From Pycnopodia helianthoides (taxonomy: Eukaryota; Echinodermata; Asteroidea; Forcipulatida; Asteriidae): 64,000 nucleotides of DNA. Each line of letters opens with the position of its first letter. Position 1 is the first letter of the stretch. The stretch spans positions 23,287,876-23,351,875 of the forward strand of contig CM063247.1 in assembly GCA_032158295.1 (NCBI GenBank), in the 5' to 3' direction. Position numbers and translations under genes: made by a program. Below the pieces are notes generated by a model. The model was not told the origin of the DNA, did not search any database, and saw only the letters and a program-made list of their open reading frames with translations. Shown piece by piece: positions 33,225 to 45,540 of this stretch.

Positions 33225-34600
33225 TTTTAACCCTACGGATTTGATGAAGTTTTCTCACAGTTTTCCCTTAAAACTTTTAAATTCTTCAGAGGTGAATTTA
33301 CTTCATTGAAAATTCAAGTTTAACAAAACTTAATTTGCAAGGGAATTTTTGTTTTCATGAGCTAATCAAAAGTTGTCAGTGTTTTTTATTCTCCATTCAA
33401 GTACTCTGTCTGTATAGATAAAATCTCTTTTGCAGTGGAGACATTTGGGAAATATTTCTAAACATGTATCGTAAATGCTTTTATTTCAAACAATTGTATT
33501 TAGTGTTACTCATTCATTTAATTATCCCGCATACTTTATTAAATTTGTTAATATTTGTCTGTCCCTTCTTTAGATTGTGGGTTTATATCACAGCACATCA
33601 AGTACTGCAACCCAGGCTCCATAATGGTGGCAGTAAAAGAAGACAAGTTCTCTAATTTTACTTTTGCCAAGTGTATACCTAATCATCACAGAGGTAAAAA
33701 TTGCACCTAAATTATTTCAATTAAATATCTCAAATCATGAAGGGCCTATACACGCATCATTATGATATGCTTTTTTTTGCATATTAGAGAGGTATCGCAA
33801 GGCTACGGATACTTAAAGGAACATTACAGAATTGGTAATTGTAAAATATACTTTTGATCACAGATTTACATAAAACTTACACGGTCTAATGATGATGATA
33901 GTAGAAAACATCCCTTGAAATATTTTTGTCTGAAATGCCATATTTGATGAGAAATGAATAAACTAATTTTCCGATTGGAGTTTATCGCTCAGTGAGCGTT
34001 TTATTCATTTGTTGAACCTATATGATTTCATGCAAATGTGTAATCGGTTTTTCACTATTTTCTCGTGACCCAGATGGCCGATCGATCTCAAACTTCTACA
34101 GGTTTGTCAGTTTATGCATGTGGTGGATTACATAAAGTGCTTACACTGCCAGCAACTGTTTTGTTAGCAAAAAACAATTCTGTAATGTGCCTTTAAGAAT
34201 ACAGAGTGTCAACTCCGTAGTGTGTTCCAGTGATGCCAACCGTTGCGGCTTTCTTGCTGTGCATGCACGTAGACAACGGATGCAGAGGTTTCGCAAGCGC
34301 ACAGATTCGGAAACAGATCATAACCCTATTCGTTCACGTTGCGTGGATGAGCTCCCATATCTGTTGTCAACGCGCACGCAAAACATGGAAGCCGCTGTTA
34401 TGCGTCACGTGAACACACAAAGTGTTGACGTATTTGTATCCAAAGCCTTGCGAAACTTCTCTAACTTACGTTAAAAATGGATACAATTTTGCCGAATTCA
34501 GTTGAATTTTTCCCTTGATCAAATTGTTTTCGCTGGTATCGCTTTTAAAGGTGTCATGATATTATAGATAGAGATGTGTTAGTAATTTGTAAGCAAAACA
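33225..34600. repeat. Long dispersed repeat, copy A
   Basis: Shares ordered blocks with copies B (35401-37740) and C (40838-42390): taaccctacggat.tgatgaa, then cttcagaggtgaatttactt, then attgtgggtttatatcacag. An internal element has inverted ends gaggtatcgcaaggctacgg and agccttgcgaaacttctct. Copy A also holds MITE A copy 2. Confidence 0.8.
33817..34192. mobile_element. piggyBac-type MITE family A, copy 2 (TTAA-flanked)
   Basis: 376 bp bounded by TTAA at 33813-33816 and 34193-34196. Copy B of the host repeat has a single TTAA at the matching place (ggatacttaaggatac, 37222-37237), an empty site proving the target duplication. Highly similar to 28218-28602. Confidence 0.9.
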
Positions 34601-35400
34601 ATTAGAAAATGTAGGGTAAACAGGGTCTCTATTTTCTATGCTTACTGGAAACTTTGTCTACACACGTTAATTTTTTGGGAAATCCTGTCAACACTTTAGG
34701 AAGTACGACTTAATAAAGTTATCATGAAATGCACAGCTTGGGTAAGCATGTGTTTTATTGTCTTTAGTGCAGTTTCTTAATCAATGCAAAAATGATGCTT
34801 ACGTAAATGGAATCCTTGATATAGCAGTTTTTAACTTCAAAATACAAAGCAAATCAAATTACCAACATTACAGGTCACAAAACCTTCAAACTTTGCACAT
34901 AGCTAACTAGTAAAACTTTCCCCGGTCCCGTGGAGGGCAGGGGAAAAAACTTTCAAATTAAATATTATATACACTGTAATTCATAATTGAGCAAATAATT
35001 TATTTTAGTTGATTTACATATTAGCTGTGCAATCCAAGTTATTTAAAAAAAGAAAGTTTTTAACATGCATCTATTTATACAAATCAAAACAATCAAATGC
35101 TGCCTCAAGTACACTTTCGATGTGACTATATCAATGTGAATTGTATTCAATCAATTTTAGTTTCAAATCCATGTGTACAAAATTATGTAGTCACACTCAA
35201 AGTTTTTTTCTCTATATTATTTACAATTCCATTGAAAATTCAATCAATTTTAGATTCGAATCAATAATTATTTACAAAATCAGATTCAAAGTTTTTATCT
35301 TTTTATATTTACAATAATTTTTATTAAAAAATCAATCAATTTTAGATTCAAATCCAGAATTATGTACAAAGTCAGATTCAAACCGTTGTTCTCTAGTTGT
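34601..35400. other. AT-rich non-coding stretch
   Basis: A phrase attcaatcaattttagattc recurs with variation at 35150-35345, a weak 60-100 bp tandem pattern. No gene seen. Confidence 0.4.
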
Positions 35401-35493
35401 AGGTAATATCTAATTACTAATGTAATAAATTTTAGTGTATCCATTCTGATTGGCCGAGAGCAGATCACATGACCATGTGCGATACTCAGCTAC

Positions 35494-35622
35494 AGGCCGT
35501 GTCCGATTTGGCGGCTACAGCTACATTTCCGCGTCATCATGCGTTGAAGTATAGGACGTCCTTAGCAACACCCATAGCAACAGTCGTAGCCCTAGCCGTA
35601 GCCGTCATTTCGGATACGGCCC
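35494..35622. mobile_element. Small MITE with GGCCGTGTCCGA ends
   Basis: Begins ggccgtgtccgatttggcgg and ends catttcggatacggcc. Inner blocks gctacagctac and gtagccctagccgtagccg also pair. The segment is absent from copy C near 40890. Confidence 0.65.
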
Positions 35623-36730
35623 TAGTCAGAATGTTTAAATAACTGGCGACTTTTTGTCATAGGAGGGCGCCATCAGGTGATTTTACGGTCCACACTCAAA
35701 TTTCATGGTGTGGAACGACATGACGTTGCCCACATAAAATCCAAAACTCATTCAAAGTTTAGCGTGAATTTATTTCCGTTTTGCTTGTCTGATGGCTGAA
35801 TGGTAAGCAAGGAGTACAAGAGGAGGTTTCACTGAGATGTCCACCTGCTTTATTGTTTCGCATGACTTTTAATAACTGACTAAAATTCAATCTGAAAAGA
35901 TCGACAATAGTTCGCGTTTCATCAAACACCGAGACTGATGTCACGTTGATCGCACAGACCATGCCCGCCAAAAGCGTTCTAGGCCCGCTGAGTACATCCT
36001 TCTGACAAGGTGATTAAAATGGTAAGTTTTCTTTCAGTAGGTCGTTTACAAACAATTCCTGTGTTTTCCTCATTTTGTCACAGTCATGTTCATAAACTGT
36101 ATCCATTATTTGCCAAATGTTTTTGTTTGTTTGTTGTTTAAACTACGATTATTTGATCAAGTACGTAGGCCTGAGTTTGACTAATTGACTTGTTGACTGT
36201 GTCACTGTCAGTCACGTTCACATGTATGTAAGCCACATATAATTAAAACCATTTTAGTTTTTGATGGGAAATTATTTTTTACATAATTTTTTTTAACCCT
36301 ACGGATATGATGAAGAGTCACAGTTTTCCTTAAAATTGTTCAATTCTTCAGAGGTGAATTTACTTCATTGAAAATTCAAGTTAAAGCAAACTTAATTTGC
36401 AAGGGAAATTTTTTTTTTTTCATGAGCTAATCAGAAGTTGTGCTGCTCTCTATTCAATTCGAGGCACTCTGTCTGTATAGATAAAATGTACCTAAGAATC
36501 TCTTGTGTGCAGTGGAGACATTTTGGAAATAATTCTAAACATGTATTGTAAATGTTTTTATTTTAAACAATTGTCTTTAGTGTACTCATTTAATTTAATC
36601 ATCCGGCATACTTAACTTAATTTTAAATATTTGTATGTCCCTTCTTTAGATTGTGGGTTTATATCACAGCACATCAAGTACTGCAATCCAGGCTCCATAA
36701 TGGTGGCAGTAAAAGAAGACATACTGTTAA

Positions 36731-37067
36731 AGGCCCTGTACACTATTGGTAAGATCGAAAAACACAATGTTCACAGATTCACACATAACTTACATGAATT
36801 AAAGTAAGTAATGGTAGAAAGGGTTCCTTAAAATATTTCTGCCTAAAATGCTATCGTTTCTGAGAAAAGAGTAAAACAATAGTAATTATCGCGCGCGATA
36901 ATTTGAAAAAACAGAAAACACATAAGATCTCTTTTCACTATTTTCTCGTGACCTCGATGACCAATTGAGCTCAAACTTTCACAGGTTTGTTTGTTCATGC
37001 ATCAAATGTTTAATCAGACAAAATGTGGACATTGATTTTGAGCTGTTACCAAAAGTGTACAATACCT
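36731..37067. mobile_element. piggyBac-type MITE family B (TTAA-flanked)
   Basis: 337 bp bounded by TTAA at 36727-36730 and 37068-37071. Ends AGGCCCTGTACACTATTGG and the reverse complement of CCAAAAGTGTACAATACCT. Copy C lacks it (catactgttgaagcaag near 41977). It shares an internal ttttcactattttctcgtga and caggtttgt with family A, so the two are distant relatives. Confidence 0.9.
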
Positions 37068-37742
37068 TTAAAGCAAGTTTTCTAGTTTTACTTTTGCCAA
37101 GTGTATTTAATCATCACAGCGATAGAAACTGCACTTAAATCATTTCACTTAAATATCTTAAATCATGAAGGGCCTTACATGCATCATTACAATACGCCTT
37201 ATTTTGTGCATAAGGCTATGGATACTTAAGGATACATAGCGTCAACTCTTTGTGTGTTCGAGTGATGCCAACCATTGCGGCTTCCTTGTTGTGCATGCAC
37301 GTAACAGATGCAGAGGTTTCGCAAGCGTACAGATTCAGAAACAGATCAATAGCCCTATTTGTTCACGTTGTATTTGTTTATGTACGTGTATGAGCTCCCA
37401 TGATCTGTTGTCAACGCGCATGCAAAACAGGGAAGCCACCGTTACGCGTCACGTGAACACACTAAGTGTTGACGTATTTGTATCTATAGCCTTGTGAAAC
37501 CTTTCTATAAACTTACGTAAATAAAACAAATATCATTTTTCCAGTTCAAGTTGAATTTTGTCCCTAGATTAAAAACATTTTCTCTGTTATCGCTTTTAAA
37601 GGTGTCATAATATAGATAGAGATGTGTTAGTAATTTGTTTCCATTTGCATCTTATTGGTAATTGAAATTTATATATGACATATTGAAATTTTAAAACAAA
37701 TTAAATTTATTAGAAAACTATACAAAGACGGTGATTAGACAC

Positions 37743-38240
37743 TCATATCGCAATTTCTTTATACTCAGGGTTTGTTTGAATCCAGTGAGTGGACATCACT
37801 GACTGAAGAATGGCCACTCCATCTTGAAGACCTCTGATATCATTTTGAATGTTGTTGAACCTATGGATGGACTCACCGCCTTGCTCACCATGGATACCAA
37901 GACCTACATTCCACTGTGAGATCCAAGGTATGACATGCTCTTCTAGAAGATGCATTTTAGGTGTTATGCTTTCACCCGAGAAATTGGTGCAGAAGAAATC
38001 CATGTATTGTTTGATACAACAATCTGCACCCAAAACACATGCAGGATGTAGCTTACATCAAAGCCTTCAAACCTTCCCTGAACCAGGAGGGGGGCCGATA
38101 CAAAATCTTTGACACTGTGCATGTTGGGAGTAAGGTCACAATTCAACACCAGATTCATCCTGCTGATGAACACCATGAAGCATGGTATACTCAGTACTTC
38201 CCTAAAAAGTCCTATGAAAAAAGGCACAGATGTCTTACTA
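37743..38240 (-). pseudogene. Fragment of a transposon-associated protein
   Basis: The minus-strand frame from 38033 to 37743 reads ITPKMHLLEEHVIPWISQWN, then VGLGIHGEQGGESIHRFNN. The pattern P-K-x-H-L-L-E-x-H ... G-x-x-G-E-Q-G-x-E-S-I-H recurs in multicopy, transposon-linked proteins of marine invertebrates (recalled, not searched). The frame breaks upstream at about 38040, and a SINE sits next to it. The element class is not identified. Confidence 0.45.
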
Positions 38241-38540
38241 CCAGACCACTGGGATTGCCCAGTAGCTAGAGGCAGTTTGAATCCTATAGGATTCGAACTG
38301 CTAGGCTACTGGTTACAACTTTTGGATTCGAACTGCCTCGAGCTACCAGGCTCTTTGTTGTCCAGTGGTGAGACATCTGCTCTGGAGTCGCGGCAGTCGT
38401 TGGTTCAAATCCGACCTGAATAATATGCCTGCGGATTGTTTTTACAGGACTCAGGAAAGTACCAGGAAAGTATTGAGTATACAGTGCTGAGCACACATCA
38501 GTGTATGGGTAGAACATGTAGAATACCCACAATAGTGTTT
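38241..38540 (+). mobile_element. tRNA-derived SINE
   Basis: The box A-like ttgtccagtggtgagaca at 38358 and a perfect box B ggttcaaatcc at 38402 have tRNA-like spacing. The tail cctgcggattgtttttacag and attgagtatacagtgctgag follow. The 5' side has an inverted pair of ggattcgaactgc segments. The same tail is in the degenerate copy at 19207. Confidence 0.65.
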
Positions 38541-38770
38541 ATTCAAACCATTAACCTTCAAAAACAACCTATTCAAACACATAACATGTTCAAAATTATG
38601 TGTGTCATGCTTCAACCTTTTGATTTCTTTGCTTTTTTTCCAGCTGAGGCCAAGTCCAGCCTTCATTGGCAAGAAACTTCCATTAGGGATGCGAATCTTA
38701 CTGAGAGCAATCTTATTGACGAGTATTTGATGATCTGCAAACTGGCATTGGTGCTGTTTTATTTCATCAG

Positions 38771-38977
38771 TTAACTGTGTTGGACCGCTTCACCATGGCA
38801 ACCACTCATCATCTGTCTGGCCTTGACTAGAGCACGAGTTCGATGTCCATTTGTTGTGAAGGAACTCTGGCTTGTGGAGCACAGATCATCACCATTTTTG
38901 TTTTTGGGGGGTGAACTTTTAACATACGGCATACTAGTTGGATTGAGAGTAGTTGGTCCAAGTACCCATCTTTCCAT
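38771..38977 (-). CDS. Uncharacterised minus-strand ORF near the transposon fragment
   Basis: A 68-codon open frame with an ordinary amino-acid mix (..STSQSSFTTNGHRTRAL..). It could be part of the same mobile element as 37743-38240, split by the SINE. No family recognised. Confidence 0.2.
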   Translation of the reverse strand: MERWVLGPTTLNPTSMPYVKSSPPKNKNGDDLCSTSQSSFTTNGHRTRALVKARQMMSGCHGEAVQHS

Positions 38978-38979
38978 TA

Positions 38980-40837
38980 TTGGATATATCTTTTGTTATG
39001 TGCTAGCGTACAATAGTGTTTTGGCTACTTATATTTATTCTTGCCAGAAACGATATTGCATTTTAAGACAACTTGAACTTAATTGACTAGTCTTTTCGAA
39101 TTTAGACGGAGATTTACTATATGGACTTTGTGTAGATATTTTACGGGTGTAATTTCAATCTACTTAATTCTAGTTCTTTCTTTTAAATTTCAGAGAATCC
39201 TATGACTGTCGTTTTATTTTGTAAATATCCAGAATAAACTAATTTATCAACTCAAGAAACTATCTCATTGTCACTCCCTTACCCCCACCTACTCAGTTGA
39301 CCAGGAATTATAATAAGTATTACTATTTCTTTTCTTTTTTTTGGGGGGGGGGGCAAATATGAACTGGGGGGGGGGGTGAAAGATAATGTACAATGGCGCA
39401 TTAGCGATGCACAGGGGAGTTGGAAATATTTTGAAAATGAAGGCCATTTTTGCCTTTTAAAAAATCATTTTTTATGTGTATTGAGAGAGTTGCGACAACT
39501 TGCGATTAGAAGCTATTTTGTTTATTAAAATTAATTTTGTTGTGTACACAAGGTGCCAGACTAGTCTGCCCATTGGGTTGTGTTGCATTTCGACCAGAAA
39601 TGGTCTCCAGTGACCCCCTCATCAAAGAAAACTGTCCCTCTATGTCGCAACTCTATCAATAATTGGCTCTGTCAACCCACACACCACCCCTCCCCTGTTT
39701 ACGAGCCAGGGAACAATTTATATTTTTTCGGGTTTTGAAAAACGACCTAAAATTGTACATGCACCCTGGAGAACTGGTACATGTATGTATCTTGTTTGAT
39801 CAAGGGACACCTTGGTTTTATATGCTGTACATTCAAAACAGGCAAAGGCTCTTGAAAATAGTGTGCAGCCCTTTGGATATTTGTGAAGGGGACAACTTGC
39901 TTGCAAACTGGACAAGAAATGCTGAAGGTTACTCAAGTCAAGTGAAGAAACATTTGATGCATCGCAGACAAAAAAAAACATGATTACATTTTGTTTCCAC
40001 TGGTTTTTTTTAAGAAAGTTATTATACACAGGGGACAAATGTGGGTGGGACAGACTGGTGTAAACCCTTCTACATTGATCTCTGAAGAATCACTTTCATC
40101 TTCCATAGACAAGAAATTATGATAAGGGGGTTACTTGCTTGAATTTGACAGCCCCACCCCTGAGAGGCTTTCTTGGCCAACCCCCTTTAGCTTGTCGTCT
40201 TGATAGATTACAGACCTCACATTCAATACCTGATGAATCTGGATGTTTTGCCCATGTACATGTATATGCCAGATGCACGGTTTTGTAGAAGAACAAGTTG
40301 TAGAAGCATACATGTAGATTGCACAAGGACGTACTGTGAATGAAGATCTAACCAAAAACATCTTTGTTTTGAGGAACATACTCACTTTGTTCGGTATTTT
40401 ACCGCGGATTTTTTGGTGTTGACTTTGGTTCTTCTTCCCACAGAGCATACAAAGCTTTTCTAAAGCTTTCCGGTGGTTTCAGTCGAAGAGAAAGCTTCAA
40501 TTGAACACATTTTCGCCCCATATTTTTTATTTTGGTTCAATATTTTCTTAAAATGTATGATTTCAAATATTGTACATTGCTTTTTCCAATTATGGATGTT
40601 TGTGTATTAAAATGTATAAACTAGCCTATTCAAAAACAGCTTTTCTTTTGTTTAAACCGTGTAGTTTTTGGTAAAACATCGTTTGTTTTGGTCAGTGCTG
40701 TCTTGAATTTTGTTTCACGAACGTCGTCTGCTACGCGGCACACAGTTCGGCTCTTGCTAGTATGACCTTTTGCGCATGCGTGACATGTAAACCAAGTAGT
40801 TGATATGCTAATCAGAACGAGCATACCTACGTGATGT
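38980..40837. other. Unassigned stretch
   Basis: Two G-runs (39344-39354 and 39366-39375) flank a short segment. ORFs at 39663-40040 overlap on both strands without family motifs. No convincing exon. Confidence 0.3.
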
Positions 40838-42390
40838 AATATCTAATTACAAAGGTAATAAATTTTAATGTATCCATTCTGATTGGCCGATAACTGGCGA
40901 CTTTTTGTCAAAGGAGGGCGCCATCAGGTGATTTTACGGTCACTCAAATTTCATGGCGTGGCACGACATGACGTTGTGCACATATTAAAATCCCAAACTC
41001 ATTCAAAGTTCAGCGTGAAATTATTTCCGTTTTGCTCGTCTGATGGCTTAATGGTAAGCAAGGAGTACAAGAGGAGGTTTCACTGAGATGTCCACCTGCT
41101 TTAGCGATTCGCATGACTTTTAATAACTGACTAAAATTCAATCTGAAAAGATCGACAATAGTTCGCGTTTCATCAAACACCGAGACTGATGTCACGTTGA
41201 TCGCCCAGACCATGCCCGCCAGAAGCGTTCTAGGCCCGCTGAGTACATCCTTCTGACACGGTGATTAAAATTGTAAGTTTTCTTTCAATAGAAAACAAAA
41301 AATTCCTGTGTTTTCCTCATTTCGTCACAGTCATGTTCATAAACTGTATCCATTAATTGCCAAGTGTTTTTGTTTGTTTGTTGTTTAAACTACGATTATT
41401 TGATCAAGTACTAGTAGTGTAGGCCTGAGTTTGACTATATTGACTTATTGACTGTCCCGTTGTTAGCCCACAAGTATGTATGCCACATTATAAGGGCATT
41501 AAAATTATATTTTACATAATTTTTTTTTAACCCTACGGATATGATGAAGATTCACAGTTTTCCTTAAAGTTATTCAATTCTTCAGAGGTGAATTTACTTC
41601 ATTGAAACTTCAAAATAAACCAAACTTAATTTGCAAGGGACATTTTTTTTTTCATGAGCTAATCAGAAGTTGTTAGTGTGTTTTTTATGCTGTTCTCCAT
41701 TCAATTCGAGGCACTCTGTCTGTATAGATAAAATGTACCTAAGAATCTCTTGTTTGCAGTGGAGACATTTTGGAAATAATTCTAAACATGTATTGTAAAT
41801 GCTTTTATTTCAAACAATTGTCTTTAGTGTACTCATTATATTTAATTATAAATCCTGCATACTTTCTTTAATTTTTAATATTTGTATGTCCCTTCTTTAG
41901 ATTGTGGGTTTATATCACAGCACATCAAGTACTGCAATCAAGGCCCCATATGGTGGCAGTAAAAGAAGACATACTGTTGAAGCAAGTTTTCTTATTTTAC
42001 TTTTGCCAAGTGTATATAATCATCACGAGGTAGAAATTGCACTTAAATCATTTCACTTAAATATCTTAAATCACGAAGGGCCATACATGCATCATTAAAA
42101 TATGCCTTTTTTTGCATATTAGAGAGGTTTCGCAAGGCTATGGATACTTGTGTATACTTGATATGTATGAAAAAGCCTTTGGTGCGCCACGGCAGCACAG
42201 GGCTGTATACTCCCAAGGGAGCTGAGGAAGATTACAGGAATGCTTTTGGCCCAATGACCACGGCACTAATGTAAAGCGCATTGAAACATTATTGTATAAT
42301 GCGCTATATAATTTAAGAACTAGTTATTATTTATCCATAGCCTTGCGAAACCTCTCTGAGACTTATGTTAAAAAACAAATACCATTTTGC
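40838..42390. repeat. Long dispersed repeat, copy C
   Basis: Repeats copy B from atctaattac to the gaggtttcgcaaggctatgg end, without the two MITEs of copy B. Near its end the body of the internal element is replaced by a short retroposon (42150-42340), after which the inverted end agccttgcgaaacctctct resumes. Confidence 0.8.
42150..42340 (+). mobile_element. Short retroposon with TATATAA/(TTA) tail
   Basis: tggtgcgccacggcagcaca, later gtaaagcgcattgaaacatt and ataatgcgctatataattta. The 3' tail is like those of the LINE/SINE ends at 25490 and 440. It lies inside copy C of the long repeat. Confidence 0.5.
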
Positions 42391-42678
42391 CGATTTCAGA
42401 TGATATTTTTCCCTAGTTGCGATAATCGTAACCCTCCATCCTCCCGATGGTCGGAGACCGGAGGGTTATGAGTCATGCAATGCAAAAAAGTGGCGAAATT
42501 GAAATTTCGACTATTTTGGTCAGACTAGTCACCAGATTTGCCTATTTTTTACCACTTTCAAAAAACATGACATACATTCTAAGAACATGGATTTGATCTT
42601 CAATGTGTCATGAATCCATTCATAACACTCAAAACATCATTAAGAAAAATACTTTAAGAAAACAAGACAAAAACTTAC

Positions 42679-42724
42679 CAGATTTTGATAGTTGTTTCCA
42701 TTAAGGTTTGGGGGATAAATAAAC
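42679..42724 (-). CDS. Exon 3 candidate of an unidentified minus-strand gene
   Basis: Acceptor ttttctttgacacag, 46 nt, donor CTG|GTAAGT. Entry phase 1 matches the exon at 43397-43463, giving LFIPQTLMETTIKI. Exit is phase 2. The next exon was not found. Confidence 0.5.
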
Positions 42725-43396
42725 CTGTGTCAAAGAAAACAAAGCTGAAAATGACATTGTCACCTCTTTGATAAAATAAAAATGTTTACAAAATCAAAAT
42801 AATGTGATGTTCTGTAAAGGAATAACACAATTTTAAACTGTTTTAATAATGATTTTTTTCTTGAGTTTTTAAGAAGAGTCATAATTTTACAGAACAACAA
42901 TCACAGGACAATGTACTTAAAGTAAGGTAATGCTAATTAACCTGGCACTGATCAGAGATCGGTGTGCGACAGTTGTGATAACTGTAACCCTCAATCTTCC
43001 CACGCTTGTTTTAAAGTGGTAAATATTGATTCATGAAACTGTGATTTATTAATGTGTGGTTTGATTATTGGAAGTTGTAAAAATAAGGCGAGCTAGTGAC
43101 TTGAGTGTATTCATTTGTAACCCTCAAGTCTACGGCTGGAGTATGTGTGTGTACGGATATCCCAACTTGGTGTGTGAATCACTTAACAACAATCTACCCC
43201 GAGCAACCAAAGGTCATACTCGAATCAAGCAACTTTAGCTATGATGGCTTGAACGACACTGAATAGGACTTTTCCATGTTTAAGCCATAGCCACTGTCCA
43301 AGCCATTAATTCGGACATGGTTAAACTTTAGACTAGACTAGACATCTATTTACAAATGAAAATATATACACTGGAACCCTCCAATAATAAACTTAC

Positions 43397-43463
43397 CTGA
43401 TCTATTAAGCATTTTTCCTTGTCTCTGCCAATGAAATTGAATGTAGTAAGCTGCATTAGGAGC
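43397..43463 (-). CDS. Exon 2 candidate of an unidentified minus-strand gene
   Basis: Acceptor ttattttctactccag, 67 nt, donor CAG|GTAAGT, all near consensus. The frame reads APNAAYYIQFHWQRQGKMLN. Phase 0 in and phase 1 out agree with both neighbours. An extended strand-like segment (YYIQFHWQRQG) suggests a folded domain, but no family is recognised. Confidence 0.6.
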
Positions 43464-44144
43464 CTGGAGTAGAAAATAACATTTTAGATTAACAGTTTAA
43501 CACTCGATCATTATTGAGAATGTTATAATTCTTTCCAAAATGAGTGACTTTTAAATTTTATCCTGCCCTCCTCCAATAAAATTACTTTGTGATAACATTG
43601 TAACCCTGAATCCTCCCGACATGGTCTTAGATCGGCACTGAGGGACAAAGACTGAAAAAGAGCTATATCATAACGAATAATCCCCAGTCACCCATGCGCA
43701 ATATTTGTACATCACAAACAACACAACAAGTAAAAACATTAACTTAGTTCCGTTTTATACTTTTCCTTTATTAATGTTTGGTAATTAAATTTTTAGAATA
43801 CTATTGAAAGGACTGTAAAAAATTGTTGAAAACTTTTAAGTTTTCAACAATTAAAACCTCAAGTGTTTTAAAGTCACTCCTAGAAAATATAAAATTCTAA
43901 ATGGAGCTTGCATGCGTGAGGATCTGCACGATTCTAGCTGAGTTGTTGCAGCTGTAGTTGGAATCATCCCGTCGGTCGCAGAGAGGGCTTCGATTCGAAT
44001 ATCGTAACTAGCCCAGTTGCAGCGATTTGTGCAATAAGACAAGTACGTTATTTTCCATTTCACGGTTTATATTATTGAACCATGAATAGTCACATTTCAA
44101 ATCTAAACGATTTTTGAAAAAAATAATTTCAAATGAATAAATAC

Positions 44145-44225
44145 CTCCTTTACTTTGACATATTCAAGATCATCAGACATTTTAGTAACATTCTTCGAAG
44201 CAGAGGTGAAGGTGATCTCTTCCAT
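44145..44225 (-). CDS. Exon 1 candidate (start codon) of an unidentified minus-strand gene
   Basis: ATG at 44223-44225, 27 codons (MEEITFTSASKNVTKMSDD then LEYVKVKE), donor GAG|GTATTT in phase 0, joining 43397-43463 in frame. An in-frame ORF extends further upstream without a clear acceptor, so the start is uncertain. The gene would run leftward through 42679. Neighbouring introns hold several taaccctc repeats. Confidence 0.5.
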
Positions 44226-45044
44226 GGGTGGTTGTTGAACAGCAGTCAAACACAATGTTAAACAAAAACAATAACATTGGTTGATGATTGTCCTAGACTT
44301 CTGACTTCTCCAATTAATACAACTTTGCATGAGTCCCCGCATAATGTGCACAGACTACTACAGAATTGACTGCTGCAGCAATGTATCCCCCTCAAGAGTT
44401 GATAACTACGTACATAATGTGGGCGGGGCTAGGGTTGGATTGGCAGGTGCGCTAAAACGTCTTGAAGTGGATTATCATGAGCTTTTATTTAAAATCGGGG
44501 AAGTTTGATATGTAGCACCCCAATGTGTTAAACGGTTGGGTTGGAAATGGGGCACGCTAACACTAAAATAAATTGATGAATTAACCCAACAATTTTATAA
44601 TCACAAGTTTTTATTTTAAAAAGGTATGAATACATATTTTCAAAAGATTAACTATATCTTGTACATACATTATCGACTGAATACTCTTAACTTATGGAAT
44701 GACAACTTTACAATTACTGATTGAAAGTATGAAAAATCTTAGACAAGAATAAATATGAGTAGTAATATTTATGCATGATACATGTTCTTACAAAAATCTC
44801 GATTGAAGAAAACATATTCCTGTCTTATAAACAAAATGTAAACCCCAATATGAACCCCAAAGTACAGTTTTGAAGTTTAGTCCTACTTTGAATCGTACTA
44901 CCTTTTCATATAAAATTCAGTTGATCAACTTTTAATTTCTCATTACCCCCTCACAAAAACAGTGTTCCCTACTTATCAGTTGCACATAAGATGTGTTAGT
45001 TAACAGATGGGTATTATTGATCAATTTCTAAATTCTCCTTACCT

Positions 45045-45118
45045 CTAGACAAAAACTATGGTCACTCTTTCTTCATCGGATATTCCATTCTCTTCAAGGG
45101 ACATATCAATGCTCTCCT
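45045..45118 (-). CDS. Short acidic terminal-exon candidate
   Basis: Acceptor tggtttttcag, then a frame reading ESIDMSLEENGISDEERVTI and VFV, ending in TAG at 45045-45047. L-E-E-N-G-I-x-D-E recalls the loop before the last strand of ubiquitin-like folds, but this is not enough to assign a family. A donor-like GAG|GTAAGG follows the stop. Its relation to the gene at 44145 is unclear. Confidence 0.35.
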
Positions 45119-45344
45119 CTGAAAAACCAATCAAATCCCGCTGGATAAACATTGGTTTAATATTTAAACGAGTGCAACCATGTTCGTAAACATCGCTGAT
45201 CACCCCCTATCAAAGTAAATAGTCTATCCCCTTAGATACAAGTCAATTTTATTTCCAAATATAGTATAAAAGTTAGCCAATGAGAAGGTTCAAGCTTTGT
45301 TATGCAAATAAGAACAGGTAACTGACCTTGATGCCAAGGGGCCG

Positions 45345-45540
45345 TAAAGTTTGGTCGTCTGCTCGTCGTTGTGCGTTCGGCCGCCCCCGCCTGACGTACA
45401 CACACAGCCGACCGTAAAGTCGTGCATATTTATACTTTGAAGAAAAAGTGGATGACGTCGACAAAAATCCTTGTCTTTTGCTCCAGAAAATTTGGATTTT
45501 TACCGGAGTTCCGAGGATAAACTACTGAAACAATGCAAAG
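45345..45540 (+). promoter_or_regulatory. GC-rich promoter and possible first exon of a plus-strand gene
   Basis: The block is CpG-rich against AT-rich surroundings (gttcggccgcccccgcctga), with tatttata at 45425-45432. About 100 nt downstream, ATG CAA AG at 45533-45540 is followed at once by a strong donor GTGAGT. No next exon could be identified. It lies back to back with the minus-strand exons at 42679-45118. Confidence 0.35.

Larger units (their letters stand above)
35401..37740. repeat. Long dispersed repeat, copy B (most complete)
   Basis: Starts at aatatctaattactaatgta and runs through all blocks of A and C. Compared with C it has insertions at 35478-35650 and 36731-37067. A 50-bp block (gattgtgggtttatatcaca, gcacatcaagtactgcaa) after a tcccttctttag acceptor-like site is the best conserved part in all three copies. 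Confidence 0.8.
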
